Assembly: GCA_017744715.1 (NCBI GenBank)
Contig: JAGIAT010000014.1
Location: 96,791-160,790 of the forward strand
Source: Niabella sp.
Lineage (GTDB): Bacteria > Bacteroidota > Bacteroidia > Chitinophagales > Chitinophagaceae
Direction of reading: 5' to 3'
Length of the DNA stretch: 64,000 nt
In this document: one piece after another, positions 8,975-18,052 of the stretch
Layout: the number at the start of each line of letters is the position of its first letter
Position numbering within the stretch: position 1 is the first letter of the stretch
Program-made: the position numbers and the translations under genes
The notes under the pieces: generated by a model
Told to the model about the DNA's origin: nothing
Database searches by the model: none
What the model saw: only the letters and a program-made list of their open reading frames with translations

Positions 8975-11683
8975 TTACTGTAAATTATAGGTAAACGCAA
9001 GATAATAGAGCCCACCGATGCTGGGGTTACCAATGGCATTGATATAATACTGGTTCAGCAGGTTGTTGGCGCCCAGCTTCAGCTGCGATTTAATGGCGGG
9101 CAGCCGGTACATCAGCGCTGCATCCACAATATGCGTGGGGTTGATCCTCCCGGAAGCAAAATCGCCTTCAAAATCGATCTTATCCTGCCAGCGCCAGCTT
9201 ACATTAAAGCCAAACAGGTCTTTTGGCCCAAAGCCGGAGTTGCTCAATCCCAGCAGGGCCCTGTATTTGGGTGAATTGAACGAGGCCCTGAAATTATCGG
9301 GCACGTCTTTGATCTCGTCGGAAGAAATATTTCCGTTCACCGCAAAATTCGACGGCAGTCTCCAGTCGATGCTCATACCCCAGCCAAAGGTTTTTACTTT
9401 TACATCGGAGTTCACCACTACGGAAATGCCCCGGTATTTGGCAGGATCGCTTTGATCATAGAATTGCACCACATCCCTTCTTCCGATAAAGTTTTCATAC
9501 TGCCCGGTGTATACATAGGCATCCAGCAACACTTTGTTTTTGATCAGCGCTTTATAGCCCAGTTCATAACTGGCCACACTTTCCGGTTTGATTTCCTTAT
9601 AGGTTACCGGTATCCTGTTGGCGGGGTTCGCAATAAACTCCGGCGCCGAATACCCGGGGTTGTTGATGAGGTCGTAGGCCTCCCATATCACTTTATTTCC
9701 GCCAATCAATGTACCGCTACCCACGGTAAGGTCGATCCATTGTTGCTGGGTACTGGGGAACCGGTAGGCCGTCTGGTATGATAAACGGATGTTGTGATCC
9801 TTTGCCGGCTGGATCACTGCGGTAATGCGGGGCGTAAATTTGCCTTTGAAATATTCATTTTTATCGTACCGGCCCGACGCGGTTAATTTTAAGCGGTCTT
9901 TAATAACCTCCTTTCCAATCTGCATATAAGCCCCCAGCTCATTGATCTTAATGGGGCCATTCACTTCATGAAACAGGGTCTTTTCGCTGTTCAATACAAA
10001 CTGCCGCCAGTTACCGCCCACCAGTACATCCACCACATGATTCAGCAGGGATGAAAAGTTGTACTGTCCTTCGGCTACATACAGGTCCGATTTGTCCAGG
10101 AACAACCCTCCGTTCTTATAAATGGGTTTTAAGCGCACAGAATCCCACATCCTCTGGAATTCTGCAGAACCAGCTTCCGGCCGACCCGCATCGGCAACCG
10201 AACGGGCCTGGTTATGTGCATCCAGGTCACCCATACCCGCCATTTTTGCATTCAGGTAAGCAAAGCCATACTCCTGGTACCATTGGGTACTGGGCTTCCA
10301 CAGCTCGTTAAACTGGCGCGCAGTGGCGGTAAGGTTGTGGGATTCACCGGCGTTTTCCTGCGTGGTATACGCCCGTGCAAACCAGTTGTCGGACCGCAGT
10401 TCAAACTTATACTGCGCAATCTTCAGATCTTTTAACGAATACCGGTCGCTGCCGGTATAGATGGTATTTCCGGTTCCAAACTGTCCCATCAGGATCGCCT
10501 CCACTCTTGGGGTAATCTTATAATGCAGGGCTCCTGCCAGCTTATAGTTGATGGTATTGGGATCAGCCAGCTCATCTTCGGTATATCCCGTTCTCGAAAC
10601 GGGAATATTACCCGGCAGCTGGTTGATATAGGATTGCCAGAACGGCACCTGGGCTCCGATGGCATTCAGCACCAGCGACCGTAAATTAATGGTCGTTTCA
10701 TCTCCGTATACGTTCACCCCGTCATAATTGGGATCGGTTTCACGGGTACCATCTTTAATGGCCCCGTTGGTACCTACACGCCCGTAGTTGCGGTAATCCC
10801 GCGCCAGCCAGTCCTTGGCATGAATATATTCGGAAGTGATCTTATACGCAAATTTCTCGGATACCTTCTGCGCCCATCGCAGTGATAGATTGTAATAGGG
10901 CGATGCGCCCCGCCATTTGTTATCCAGGTTCATCACACCTGTTTTGGCCTGAAAAGAAAGCCCGGTATAATTGAACGGGTTCTTACTGTTTACCAGCAAG
11001 GTACCGTTCATACCCCCGGAGCCATACAATGCGGACGATGCACCGGGCAACAGCTCCATACTTTCCACGTCAAGTTCGCTCAGCCCTACCACACTGCCTA
11101 CCGAAAAGTTAAGCGCGGGCGCCTGGTTATCGATGCCATCCACCTGCTGGTTAAAACGGGTGTTACCACTACCCCCAAATCCTCTTGTAGTGGGTGAGGT
11201 AAACGTAAGCGATGCATTGACCACATCCACTCCTTTTAACTTGGAAATAATATCGTAGTAACTGGCCGCCGGCGTATTCTTGATTGCCGCTGCACTTACC
11301 CGTTCGATGGTAACAGGCGACTCAATAAGCCGTTCTGCCGTGCGACTGGCAGAAACCACCACTTCCTGTCCGAGAGCAGTTCCCAACACCAGGGAAACAG
11401 TCACCGGGTCATAGGAGTTTACCGTAAGCTCTTGTGTAGCAAACCCCACGGAGCTCACGATCAGTTTTGCCGGCAGCGATGATACCCGGATGGAAAAATT
11501 GCCGGTCGTGTTGGTATACGTACCGGACACACTTCCTGCAACAATTACGGAGGCGGCATTGATCCCTTCCCCGGTTTCGCTGTTCTTGACGGAGCCTGTA
11601 ATGGTTCCCGCCTGGGCAAAAGCAACAGCATGGTATAAGCTAAACAGGCAAACAAAGGTTAATAAGCAAAGCGCGCGTCTCAT
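8975..11683 (-). CDS. TonB-dependent outer-membrane receptor
   Basis: 902 residues with a signal peptide (ends AVAFAQAG), an N-terminal carboxypeptidase-regulatory-like domain (GTITGSVKNSETGEGINAAS), a plug domain (residues about 110-230, including LPGASSALYGSGGMNG) and a long beta-barrel ending in an aromatic-rich strand (YYLAFTYNLQ). At about 900 residues it is shorter than typical SusC proteins, and no SusD partner follows; the partner is the fasciclin lipoprotein. The ligand is unknown. It is divergent from purC, with 146 bp of AT-rich intergenic DNA. Confidence 0.9.
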   Translation of the reverse strand: MRRALCLLTFVCLFSLYHAVAFAQAGTITGSVKNSETGEGINAASVIVAGSVSGTYTNTTGNFSIRVSSLPAKLIVSSVGFATQELTVNSYDPVTVSLVLGTALGQEVVVSASRTAERLIESPVTIERVSAAAIKNTPAASYYDIISKLKGVDVVNASLTFTSPTTRGFGGSGNTRFNQQVDGIDNQAPALNFSVGSVVGLSELDVESMELLPGASSALYGSGGMNGTLLVNSKNPFNYTGLSFQAKTGVMNLDNKWRGASPYYNLSLRWAQKVSEKFAYKITSEYIHAKDWLARDYRNYGRVGTNGAIKDGTRETDPNYDGVNVYGDETTINLRSLVLNAIGAQVPFWQSYINQLPGNIPVSRTGYTEDELADPNTINYKLAGALHYKITPRVEAILMGQFGTGNTIYTGSDRYSLKDLKIAQYKFELRSDNWFARAYTTQENAGESHNLTATARQFNELWKPSTQWYQEYGFAYLNAKMAGMGDLDAHNQARSVADAGRPEAGSAEFQRMWDSVRLKPIYKNGGLFLDKSDLYVAEGQYNFSSLLNHVVDVLVGGNWRQFVLNSEKTLFHEVNGPIKINELGAYMQIGKEVIKDRLKLTASGRYDKNEYFKGKFTPRITAVIQPAKDHNIRLSYQTAYRFPSTQQQWIDLTVGSGTLIGGNKVIWEAYDLINNPGYSAPEFIANPANRIPVTYKEIKPESVASYELGYKALIKNKVLLDAYVYTGQYENFIGRRDVVQFYDQSDPAKYRGISVVVNSDVKVKTFGWGMSIDWRLPSNFAVNGNISSDEIKDVPDNFRASFNSPKYRALLGLSNSGFGPKDLFGFNVSWRWQDKIDFEGDFASGRINPTHIVDAALMYRLPAIKSQLKLGANNLLNQYYINAIGNPSIGGLYYLAFTYNLQ

Positions 11684-11817
11684 AAATATTAAGAGGTTTA
11701 GTGATTTTGAATGTTAAAATAACACTTGTTAGTTAAATATAAAAATTTAATTTTCACGGTAAAAGCGCTCCCCGGAAATTTTTTAGGATCAGAAGCCATT
11801 CATATTCAAAGGCTGAT

Positions 11818-11825
11818 TATTTTCG
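11818..11825 (+). promoter_or_regulatory. -7 element very close to the purC start codon
   Basis: TATTTTCG resembles TAnnTTTG and ends only 4 bp before the ATG at 11830, so transcription would begin at or next to the start codon. purC mRNA may thus be leaderless. No clear -33 box is seen. Confidence 0.4.
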
Positions 11826-11829
11826 CAGC

Positions 11830-12750
11830 ATGTCAAACTTTAATTTTCCAGGCCAAACCGCTTTTTATAAGGGTAAAGTACGGGATGTGTATACCATCAA
11901 CGACAACCGGTTGGTGATGATCGCTTCCGACCGTATTTCTGCTTTTGATGTGATTCTGCCCCGCCCTATTCCTTTTAAGGGACAGGTGCTGAACCAGATT
12001 GCAGCGTATATGCTCCATGCCACCCGCGATATTTGTGAAAACTGGTTGCAGCAGGTGCCGGCCCCCAATGCTTCCATAGGGATCAAATGCATTCCCTTTA
12101 AAATTGAAATGGTGGTACGCGGGCATTTAACCGGCCATGCCTGGAGAACCTACGAATCCGGGAAACGGGAATTATGCGGCGTGCCGCTGCCCGAAGGCAT
12201 GCGTGAAAATGAAGCGTTTCCCGCGCCCATCATCACCCCCAGCACCAAGGCCGATGAGGGGCACGATGAAGACATCAGCAAGGCAGAAATCATCCGCCAG
12301 GGACTGGCTTCGGAAAGCGAATGGGCAGAACTGGAGCGCCTGGCGTTGGGCCTTTTCAAGCGCGGACAGGAACTGGCCTCCAAACAGGGATTGATCCTGG
12401 TAGATACGAAATATGAATTTGGTAAAAAGGACGGGGCCATTATCCTGATGGATGAGATCCATACCCCGGATAGCTCCCGGTATTTTTATGCCGATGGTTT
12501 TGAAGAGCGTCTAGCTGCCGGCGAAAAGCAAAAACAGCTGAGCAAGGAATTTGTACGGGAATGGCTGATCGCCAATAATTTTATGGGCAAGGAAGGACAA
12601 ACCGTTCCGGAGATGAGCGACGAATGGATCCAAACCATTTCCAACCGCTACATTGAGTTGTACGAAAAAGTGATCGGTACTGCATTTCAGCCGGAGCCGG
12701 TAAGCGATGCGGATTTATACAACCGCATTGTAAAAGCGCTGGAAGCATAA
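11830..12750 (+). CDS. purC: phosphoribosylaminoimidazole-succinocarboxamide synthase
   Basis: 306 residues, the length of the eukaryote-like PurC of Bacteroidetes. Family motifs: GKVRDVY (15-21), SDRISAFD near 33-40, VVRGHLTGHAWRTY near 94-107, a metal/ATP-binding LVDTKYEFGKK near 197-207, and DEIHTPDSSR near 215. The enzyme couples CAIR and aspartate, using ATP, to make SAICAR in purine synthesis in the cytosol. It stands alone, with its own terminator. purM lies far away at 51.5 kb. Confidence 0.95.
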   Translation: MSNFNFPGQTAFYKGKVRDVYTINDNRLVMIASDRISAFDVILPRPIPFKGQVLNQIAAYMLHATRDICENWLQQVPAPNASIGIKCIPFKIEMVVRGHLTGHAWRTYESGKRELCGVPLPEGMRENEAFPAPIITPSTKADEGHDEDISKAEIIRQGLASESEWAELERLALGLFKRGQELASKQGLILVDTKYEFGKKDGAIILMDEIHTPDSSRYFYADGFEERLAAGEKQKQLSKEFVREWLIANNFMGKEGQTVPEMSDEWIQTISNRYIELYEKVIGTAFQPEPVSDADLYNRIVKALEA

Positions 12751-12783
12751 AAAAGGAATGATCTGCTTTTATCGCAGATATAG

Positions 12784-12814
12784 CCATCCGCAGCAATAGC
12801 GGATGGTTTTTTTT
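12784..12814. terminator. terminator between purC and the TlpA-like gene
   Basis: CCATCCGC (12784-12791) and GCGGATGG (12799-12806) form an 8-bp stem, followed by eight T. It serves purC; its T run reaches the 3' end of the convergent TlpA-like gene. Confidence 0.85.
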
Positions 12815-13739
12815 ATAAATGATCCGGCAAACGATCGGCAGCGCGCTTCAAAAACGGCTTTAATTGGTCAATCGAATGCACTACTTTTAAAATTTTTCCA
12901 TCCGGGCCAACAAGGATATGGGTTGGATATGAATTAATATGCAGTTTATCCGCCATAAACGGCCCCGCCTCCGGAATAACTGCATACTGAAGCGCACGTG
13001 TTTTTAAAAAGGCTTCAAGATCCTTTTTTTTGTCAATTGCCAGGCTTACAAACAGTACATCTTTCCGGTCCTTATATGCATCCACCAGGGCATTACAATC
13101 GGGGAACTCCTGCACGCAGGATACGCAATGGATAAACCAGCACTTTAATACAAGCAGCTTCCCCTTTACAGATTCCATTGTATAAGGTTGTCCGTTCAGA
13201 TCGGTAAAACGAAATTCCGGTAACGGCGTTCCTTCCATCTGAAAATTTTTCATCTCAATAGAAGCCAGTTGTGCTGCGGTTGACCGGATATTATCAAGGT
13301 GCCCGGCAGGTTTGTACAATTTGTATACCGGCATCCCCTGAACGAGCCGGATCCTGAAGGCAATTACATCTTCCGTCATTAACCGGTGCAGGAATGTTCG
13401 TTTATCAATGCGATTGGAATCTGCATCCAGACCGATAAAATCCTGCGATAGCTGCACCTGGTCATAAGTATACGCATACCACCTGTCGTAGTCCTTCAGG
13501 ATTTCCTCCAGATGAATGGTGTAGTTTTCATCCCGTGCTATTGCAAGTGTGTCGTCCTTTGCAACGGCGGCCGGTTGGGGATCCATATAATGGCAAGATA
13601 AAAGGCTCCAGCAAAAAAAGAACGTCCAATACCTGTTGCGGCAATAACTGCGTAAAAATTGCCTTTGGCGTATCAGTGCATACCGAAATCGCAACCGCCT
13701 ATAATACCCCGTACAATGGAGAAGTAGCTTCTTATTCAT
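12813..13739 (-). CDS. TlpA-like thioredoxin-fold lipoprotein
   Basis: 308 residues. A basic N-terminus precedes a hydrophobic stretch and a lipobox-like LLSC (Cys49), so the true start may be internal and the protein is probably a lipoprotein facing the periplasm. The C-terminal half is an AhpC/TSA-Redoxin domain with redox pair Cys205-Cys208 (CVSC) and a cis-proline in SYPTHILVG. Such proteins reduce periplasmic disulfides or support cytochrome maturation. The start overlaps the stop of the upstream glycosylase gene by 8 nt, so translation is probably coupled. Confidence 0.75.
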   Translation of the reverse strand: MNKKLLLHCTGYYRRLRFRYALIRQRQFLRSYCRNRYWTFFFCWSLLSCHYMDPQPAAVAKDDTLAIARDENYTIHLEEILKDYDRWYAYTYDQVQLSQDFIGLDADSNRIDKRTFLHRLMTEDVIAFRIRLVQGMPVYKLYKPAGHLDNIRSTAAQLASIEMKNFQMEGTPLPEFRFTDLNGQPYTMESVKGKLLVLKCWFIHCVSCVQEFPDCNALVDAYKDRKDVLFVSLAIDKKKDLEAFLKTRALQYAVIPEAGPFMADKLHINSYPTHILVGPDGKILKVVHSIDQLKPFLKRAADRLPDHL

Positions 13740-14445
13740 GAATCTTCCTTTTTGTTACAACTTTCCCCAGCTCCCGGATATATTTATCAATATACAGCTG
13801 CTTGTCTCTTGACCGGTATTGCTCAATATAACGGGGATGCTCCAAAACTGTTGCCCGTTCAAATAGCCCGGCTTTGTCATTGAGCTTATGAATGAACGTG
13901 GCGTTTTTCTTTCCTAAAATAAACACCTCCGATGTATCCAGTCCCAGGCTGATATGCTTTTTGAGCGATGCAATCATAAACGGCGCCACCATTTCAAAAA
14001 GCTGCGGATCATCATAGTAGTTTGCATTTACCCATTTTCCATCTTTTGTGTTGCGTACAATGGTCAGCGGAAACGGGGAGTTGATATAAAATTCCCTGTA
14101 AAAAGAAGCCGCCCCACCCCAGGCTTCAATCATAGCATACATAAATACAGAAGATACTTCATGTGTATAGGCCGATTGCATGCGGATGCCGCAAACCTGC
14201 TCCAGCCGCTTGGTATCGGTAAAGGGTACGCCCGTTACACCGGCCCCATGACGGCTGGGATTAATACCGATCAAAAATTTCCGTTGCCGGGTATCCTTGT
14301 AATACTTATAATAAAAGGCCCGCATTACCTGCATGGTTTCTGGGTTATCCAGGTAGGGATTCATCACCTGGAATCCATCGGGCAGTTTCCCGGTATAGTG
14401 TAAATGCCGGTTAAAATCAATCACCTTGTCTGCAAATGTTTTCAT
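13732..14445 (-). CDS. SMUG2-type uracil-DNA glycosylase family protein
   Basis: 237 residues. The motif GINPSRHGAG at 60-69 matches the active-site motif I of SMUG-type uracil-DNA glycosylases, and LEHPRYI near the C-terminus sits where the DNA-intercalating motif II (H-P) is expected. The predicted role is excision of uracil or oxidised pyrimidines in base excision repair. It is first in a two-gene operon with the TlpA-like lipoprotein, an odd pairing with no obvious shared function. Confidence 0.75.
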   Translation of the reverse strand: MKTFADKVIDFNRHLHYTGKLPDGFQVMNPYLDNPETMQVMRAFYYKYYKDTRQRKFLIGINPSRHGAGVTGVPFTDTKRLEQVCGIRMQSAYTHEVSSVFMYAMIEAWGGAASFYREFYINSPFPLTIVRNTKDGKWVNANYYDDPQLFEMVAPFMIASLKKHISLGLDTSEVFILGKKNATFIHKLNDKAGLFERATVLEHPRYIEQYRSRDKQLYIDKYIRELGKVVTKRKIHE

Positions 14446-14504
14446 CGTCTTTAAAACTATAAAATAATCCGCTTCCTTATAGTTTAATTTTTCAGATGGA
14501 AGGG

Positions 14505-14636
14505 CGTTTCCTTAATGATTTTATGGTCACAGATTGCGCCTGCGGCGCTTTTCTGCGACATGGTTGCTGTTAAAGCGGATGCCCAATCTGCGCAACCTGT
14601 CAGGCCCAGGGCGTGATCTGCGGCTTTAAGGAAACG
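14505..14636. repeat. 132-bp segment bounded by 11-bp inverted repeats
   Basis: CGTTTCCTTAA (14505-14515) and TTAAGGAAACG (14626-14636) are perfectly inverted. The interior holds GC-rich half-palindromes (TTGCGCCTGCGGCGC). It lies between the divergent glycosylase and dehydratase genes and contains no reading frame. It may be a small non-autonomous element or simply a hairpin; the evidence is only the arms. Confidence 0.4.
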
Positions 14637-14694
14637 ACATTGATCGCATACCTCAAAAATTAATAGTAGATTGCAGCATAACGATATCTTCATT

Positions 14695-16407
14695 ATGAAA
14701 GAGGAACAACTCAGAAGCAGCAACTGGTTTGGCCGCTCCGGCAAGGATGGTTTTATTTACCGCTCGTGGATGAAAAACAGCGGCATTCCGGATCATGAAT
14801 TTAAGAAACCCGTCATCGGGATCTGTAATACATGGAGTGAGCTTACACCCTGTAATGCGCATTTCCGGGAGCTGGCGGCTTCTGTAAAACGCGGTGTGCT
14901 GGAAGCAGGCGGCCTTCCCCTGGAGTTTCCGGTGATGAGCCTGGGTGAAACCCTGATGAAGCCCACCGCCATGCTGTTTCGCAACTTAGCCAGCATGGAT
15001 GTAGAAGAAAGCATCCGGGCCAACCCGCTGGATGGTGTGGTACTGCTCTGCGGTTGCGATAAAACCACCCCTTCCCTGCTGATGGGCGCCTGCAGTGTGA
15101 ACCTGCCCACCCTCATTGTATCGGGCGGTCCCATGCTTACGGGAAAATATAAAGGAAACAACATCGGCACCAGTGATGTGTGGCGACTGGCAGCCGGACT
15201 GGAAACCGGCGCGGTAAATGAGGCACAGCTTAACGATATGGAAGGCGCGCTTTGCCGCAGCCAGGGGCATTGTGCCGTAATGGGCACCGCTTCTACCATG
15301 GCCTGTATGGTGGAAGCCCTGGGCCTTTCCCTTCCCGGTAATGCTGCCATTCCCGCGGTGGATGCCCGCCGGAAAGTGCTGGCCCAATATTCCGGCAGCC
15401 GTATCGTGGAAATGGTGCAGGAACAATTGTGTTTGTCCGATATCCTTACCCGGCAGGCTTTTGAAAATGCCATCATCACCAATGCCGCCATTGGCGGTTC
15501 CACCAATTTTGTCATCCACCTGCTGGCCATCGCCGGTCGCATCGGTGTACCGCTCCACCTGCAGGACTTTGATGCGCTTTCTAAAAATATTCCGCTGCTG
15601 GTAAACCTGCAGCCCTCCGGTGCTTTTTTTATGGAAGACCTTTATTATGCCGGCGGCTTGCCCGCGGTGCTCAAAGAGCTGGAAGGCCTGCTGCACGCGG
15701 ATGCGCTTACGGTAAACGGCAAAACCATCGGGGAAAACAACCGTAATGCCGGTTGCTATAACCGGGAGGTAATTGCCACGGCGGCTGCACCCGTCAATAC
15801 CGCTACCGGTCTGGCCGTATTAAAAGGAAATATTTGTCCGGACGGTGCGGTCATCAAGCCTTCGGCTGCCAGCGCACACCTGATGCAGCATACGGGTCCG
15901 GCCCTGGTGTTTGAATCGATCGATGATTACAAAGCCCGGATCAATGATGACGACCTGGAGGTGGACGCTAACACCATCCTTGTATTAAAGAACGTAGGGC
16001 CTAAGGGCTATCCTGGTATGCCGGAGGTGGGCAATATGACCCTGCCAAAAAAATTACTGCAACAGGGCATTACCGATATGGTGCGCATCTCCGACGGTCG
16101 CATGAGCGGTACCGGCTTTGGTACTGTTATCCTGCATGTATCGCCGGAAGCCGCCCTGGGTGGCAATTTCAGCGTACTGCAAACCGGGGATATGATCAGC
16201 CTGGATGTAGAGCGCCGCACCCTCGACGTGCAGCTTAGCGAGGAGGAACTGGCCCGGCGCAGGAACGCCTGGCAGCCACCGCCCCCACCGGCTTCCAGGG
16301 GGTATGTGCAACTGTATACCCAGCGGGTATTGCAGGCACACCTGGGTGCTGATCTTGATTTTTTAACAGGCAGCAGCGGTGCGGAAGTAAGTAAAGATTC
16401 TCATTAA
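14695..16407 (+). CDS. IlvD/Edd family sugar-acid dehydratase
   Basis: 571 residues from the ATG at 14695 (a TTG eight codons earlier is in frame but less likely). Three cysteines fit the 2Fe-2S ligands of this family: Cys53 (TPCNAH), Cys121 (CGCDKTTP) and Cys193 (GHCAVMG). The start (SSNWFGRSGKDGFIYRSWM) matches L-arabonate/D-xylonate-type dehydratases rather than true dihydroxy-acid dehydratase. It would convert a sugar acid to a 2-keto-3-deoxy acid. An SDR follows after 16 bp, consistent with a short oxidative sugar pathway. Branched-chain synthesis genes are absent nearby. Confidence 0.82.
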   Translation: MKEEQLRSSNWFGRSGKDGFIYRSWMKNSGIPDHEFKKPVIGICNTWSELTPCNAHFRELAASVKRGVLEAGGLPLEFPVMSLGETLMKPTAMLFRNLASMDVEESIRANPLDGVVLLCGCDKTTPSLLMGACSVNLPTLIVSGGPMLTGKYKGNNIGTSDVWRLAAGLETGAVNEAQLNDMEGALCRSQGHCAVMGTASTMACMVEALGLSLPGNAAIPAVDARRKVLAQYSGSRIVEMVQEQLCLSDILTRQAFENAIITNAAIGGSTNFVIHLLAIAGRIGVPLHLQDFDALSKNIPLLVNLQPSGAFFMEDLYYAGGLPAVLKELEGLLHADALTVNGKTIGENNRNAGCYNREVIATAAAPVNTATGLAVLKGNICPDGAVIKPSAASAHLMQHTGPALVFESIDDYKARINDDDLEVDANTILVLKNVGPKGYPGMPEVGNMTLPKKLLQQGITDMVRISDGRMSGTGFGTVILHVSPEAALGGNFSVLQTGDMISLDVERRTLDVQLSEEELARRRNAWQPPPPPASRGYVQLYTQRVLQAHLGADLDFLTGSSGAEVSKDSH

Positions 16408-16423
16408 ACCTTATATATTACGA

Positions 16424-17185
16424 ATGGAGTTCGCTAACAAAACAGCCATAGTAACCGGTGCCGCACAGGGCATTGGTTTTGAATTGTGCCGGCAGCTGGC
16501 CGCCGGCGGTGCGGGTGTGATCCTGAACGATCTGGACCCTGCACTGGCCCAAACGGCAGCAACAACGATCAATACGCAGTTTCCCGGAAGGGTTTATGCC
16601 GTTGGAGGCGATTGCAGCAACCTCGAGGTGATCCGGCAACTGGTACAGGCTGCCGTTAACCAATACGGCAGACTGGATATTGCCATCGCCAATGCGGGGA
16701 TCACCTTGTTTGGCGATTTCCTGGATTATAGTCCGGAGGCGTTTTACAAGGTATTGCAGGTAAACCTGGGCGGTTCTTTCTTTTTGGCGCAGGCGGCGGC
16801 GCAACAAATGAAGGCCCAGAATTCCGGGGGGTCTATCCTGTTTATGTCTTCCGTAACCGGGCACCTGGCGCATAAGGGGCTGGTAGCTTATGGCATGACC
16901 AAGGCAGCGCTGGAAATGCTGGCCCGCAACCTGGTGATCGAACTTTCCGGCTATGGCATTAACATCAACGCCATTGCACCCGGCGCCACGCTTACGGAGC
17001 GTACGCAGGCCGACCCGGAATATGCGGCCAAGTGGGAAAAGATCACACCCGGAGGCCGGCCCGCAACGGTGGATGATATTGCCCGCACGGCCTTGTTCCT
17101 CGTTCATGAAAAATCCCGACATATAAACGGGCAACATATTGTTATTGACGGCGGCTGGAGTTGCGTGGGGGTGCAGCCGGATTAA
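16424..17185 (+). CDS. short-chain dehydrogenase/reductase
   Basis: 253 residues, classical SDR: TGAAQGIG at 11-18, NAG near 91, Ser near 143 (SSVTGH), Tyr/Lys in YGMTK near 156-160, and DGGW at the C-terminus. The gap to the dehydratase is only 16 bp, so they form an operon. It probably oxidises an aldose, sugar lactone precursor or deoxy-keto acid in the same pathway; the substrate is not readable from sequence. Terminal motifs are complete. Confidence 0.85.
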   Translation: MEFANKTAIVTGAAQGIGFELCRQLAAGGAGVILNDLDPALAQTAATTINTQFPGRVYAVGGDCSNLEVIRQLVQAAVNQYGRLDIAIANAGITLFGDFLDYSPEAFYKVLQVNLGGSFFLAQAAAQQMKAQNSGGSILFMSSVTGHLAHKGLVAYGMTKAALEMLARNLVIELSGYGININAIAPGATLTERTQADPEYAAKWEKITPGGRPATVDDIARTALFLVHEKSRHINGQHIVIDGGWSCVGVQPD

Positions 17186-17249
17186 TAGCATGCGTAATGT
17201 CGTCAATCACTTGTTGAGAGAACACACCGTCGCGCAGACCAAAAAGAAC

Positions 17250-17290
17250 ATCGTCACGTCGACCGAAGCGGAGACGTCTCTACGAAATAC
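17250..17290. repeat. single family B intergenic repeat
   Basis: This copy reads 'cgtcacgtcgaccg' plus 'aagcggagacgtctctacg'. The same block recurs in tandem at 20465-20872 and inverted at 45834-45893 and 53789-53828. Confidence 0.6.
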
Positions 17291-17377
17291 CCCTTGATTA
17301 TCCAGATCTTTTACACCGGTTTAGGAGAATGTCCCATAAAGGCACCTCCACCTGAGCCGGTATGCCACAACTTTAAA

Positions 17378-17402
17378 AAAGTTACCAAATTTTGGTAACT
17401 TT
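17378..17402. promoter_or_regulatory. perfect 25-bp palindrome, probable ParD operator
   Basis: AAAGTTACCAAA and TTTGGTAACTTT are exact reverse complements around one central T. It ends 16 bp before the ATG of the antitoxin, and its right arm contains TAACTTTA, a candidate -7 box. Binding of the ParD antitoxin or ParDE complex here would shut off the operon, the usual autoregulation of such modules. Confidence 0.7.
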
Positions 17403-17418
17403 ACAAAAACAAGATACT

Positions 17419-17670
17419 ATGAGACGGAATACATCTGTATCGCTGGGAGATTATTTTGAAGATTTTGTAGAGCACAGCATCTCCAAAGGACGTTATAAAA
17501 ATGCAAGTGAAGTGATCCGCGCCGGGCTCCGGCTCCTGGAAGAAGAAGAAAATAAAGTAAAGGCACTAAAAAATGCCATCCAGGAAGGCATTGATAGCGG
17601 AACGGCTAAAAATTTCAACCCGCAAAAACATTTGGCTGGTTTAAAAGCCGGAAAAAAGAAAAATGGCTAA
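17419..17670 (+). CDS. parD: ParD-like antitoxin
   Basis: 83 residues from the ATG at 17419. The N-terminus is a ribbon-helix-helix domain (RRNTSVSLGDYFEDFVEHSI), followed by the ParD hallmark YKNASEVIRAGLRLLEEEE and a Lys-rich tail that should wrap the toxin. Its last codons overlap the toxin start by 8 nt. A perfect palindrome lies just upstream. The in-frame GTG start further upstream would fall inside that palindrome, so the ATG is preferred. Confidence 0.88.
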   Translation: MRRNTSVSLGDYFEDFVEHSISKGRYKNASEVIRAGLRLLEEEENKVKALKNAIQEGIDSGTAKNFNPQKHLAGLKAGKKKNG

Positions 17671-17962
17671 CTATACGCTCACCCATAAAGCAGTTGAAGA
17701 TCTTTCGGATATTTGGGCGTATACCTATGAAGCATGGTCAGAGCATCAGGCTGATAAATATTATGAATTACTTATCGAAGCCTTCCGGAAACTTGCAGAA
17801 AACCCAACGCTGGGAAAAAACTATGAAGCCATCTTAAAAGACATCCACGGATTTAAAACAGGCAGACACATTATTTTTTACCGGACACTAAAAGATAAAG
17901 TAATTGAAGTGGTAAGAGTGCTTCATGAAAGCATGGATTTAAGGAACCGGCTAACCGAATAA
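17663..17962 (+). CDS. parE: ParE/RelE-superfamily toxin
   Basis: 99 residues, typical ParE length. Features: LTHKAVEDLSDIWAYT at the N-terminus, the NPTLGKNY loop near 52-59, and GFKTGRHIIFYR with VIEVVRVLHESMD at the C-terminus, all typical of ParE toxins that poison DNA gyrase. It overlaps the antitoxin gene by 8 nt, so the two are translated together. Nothing suggests inactivation. Confidence 0.88.
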   Translation: MANYTLTHKAVEDLSDIWAYTYEAWSEHQADKYYELLIEAFRKLAENPTLGKNYEAILKDIHGFKTGRHIIFYRTLKDKVIEVVRVLHESMDLRNRLTE

Positions 17963-18032
17963 GCAAACCATTTACCTATTCTCTGTCCGGATATGCGCTT
18001 GCATAATAAATTTTATAAACAATCTCTTATTT

Positions 18033-18047
18033 GCTAATTTTGTTAGC
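18033..18047 (+). promoter_or_regulatory. promoter element with short inverted repeat before the DUF763 gene
   Basis: TAATTTTG (18035-18042) fits the -7 consensus and sits inside GCTAA-ttttg-TTAGC. The gene begins 11 bp after the -7 box, so its leader is very short. No -33 TTTG is seen. Confidence 0.45.
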
Positions 18048-18052
18048 AATTC

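Noticed and set aside
14695..16407. Branched-chain ilvD
   Set aside because: The N-terminal pattern and the SDR partner fit sugar-acid dehydratases; no ilv or leu genes are near.
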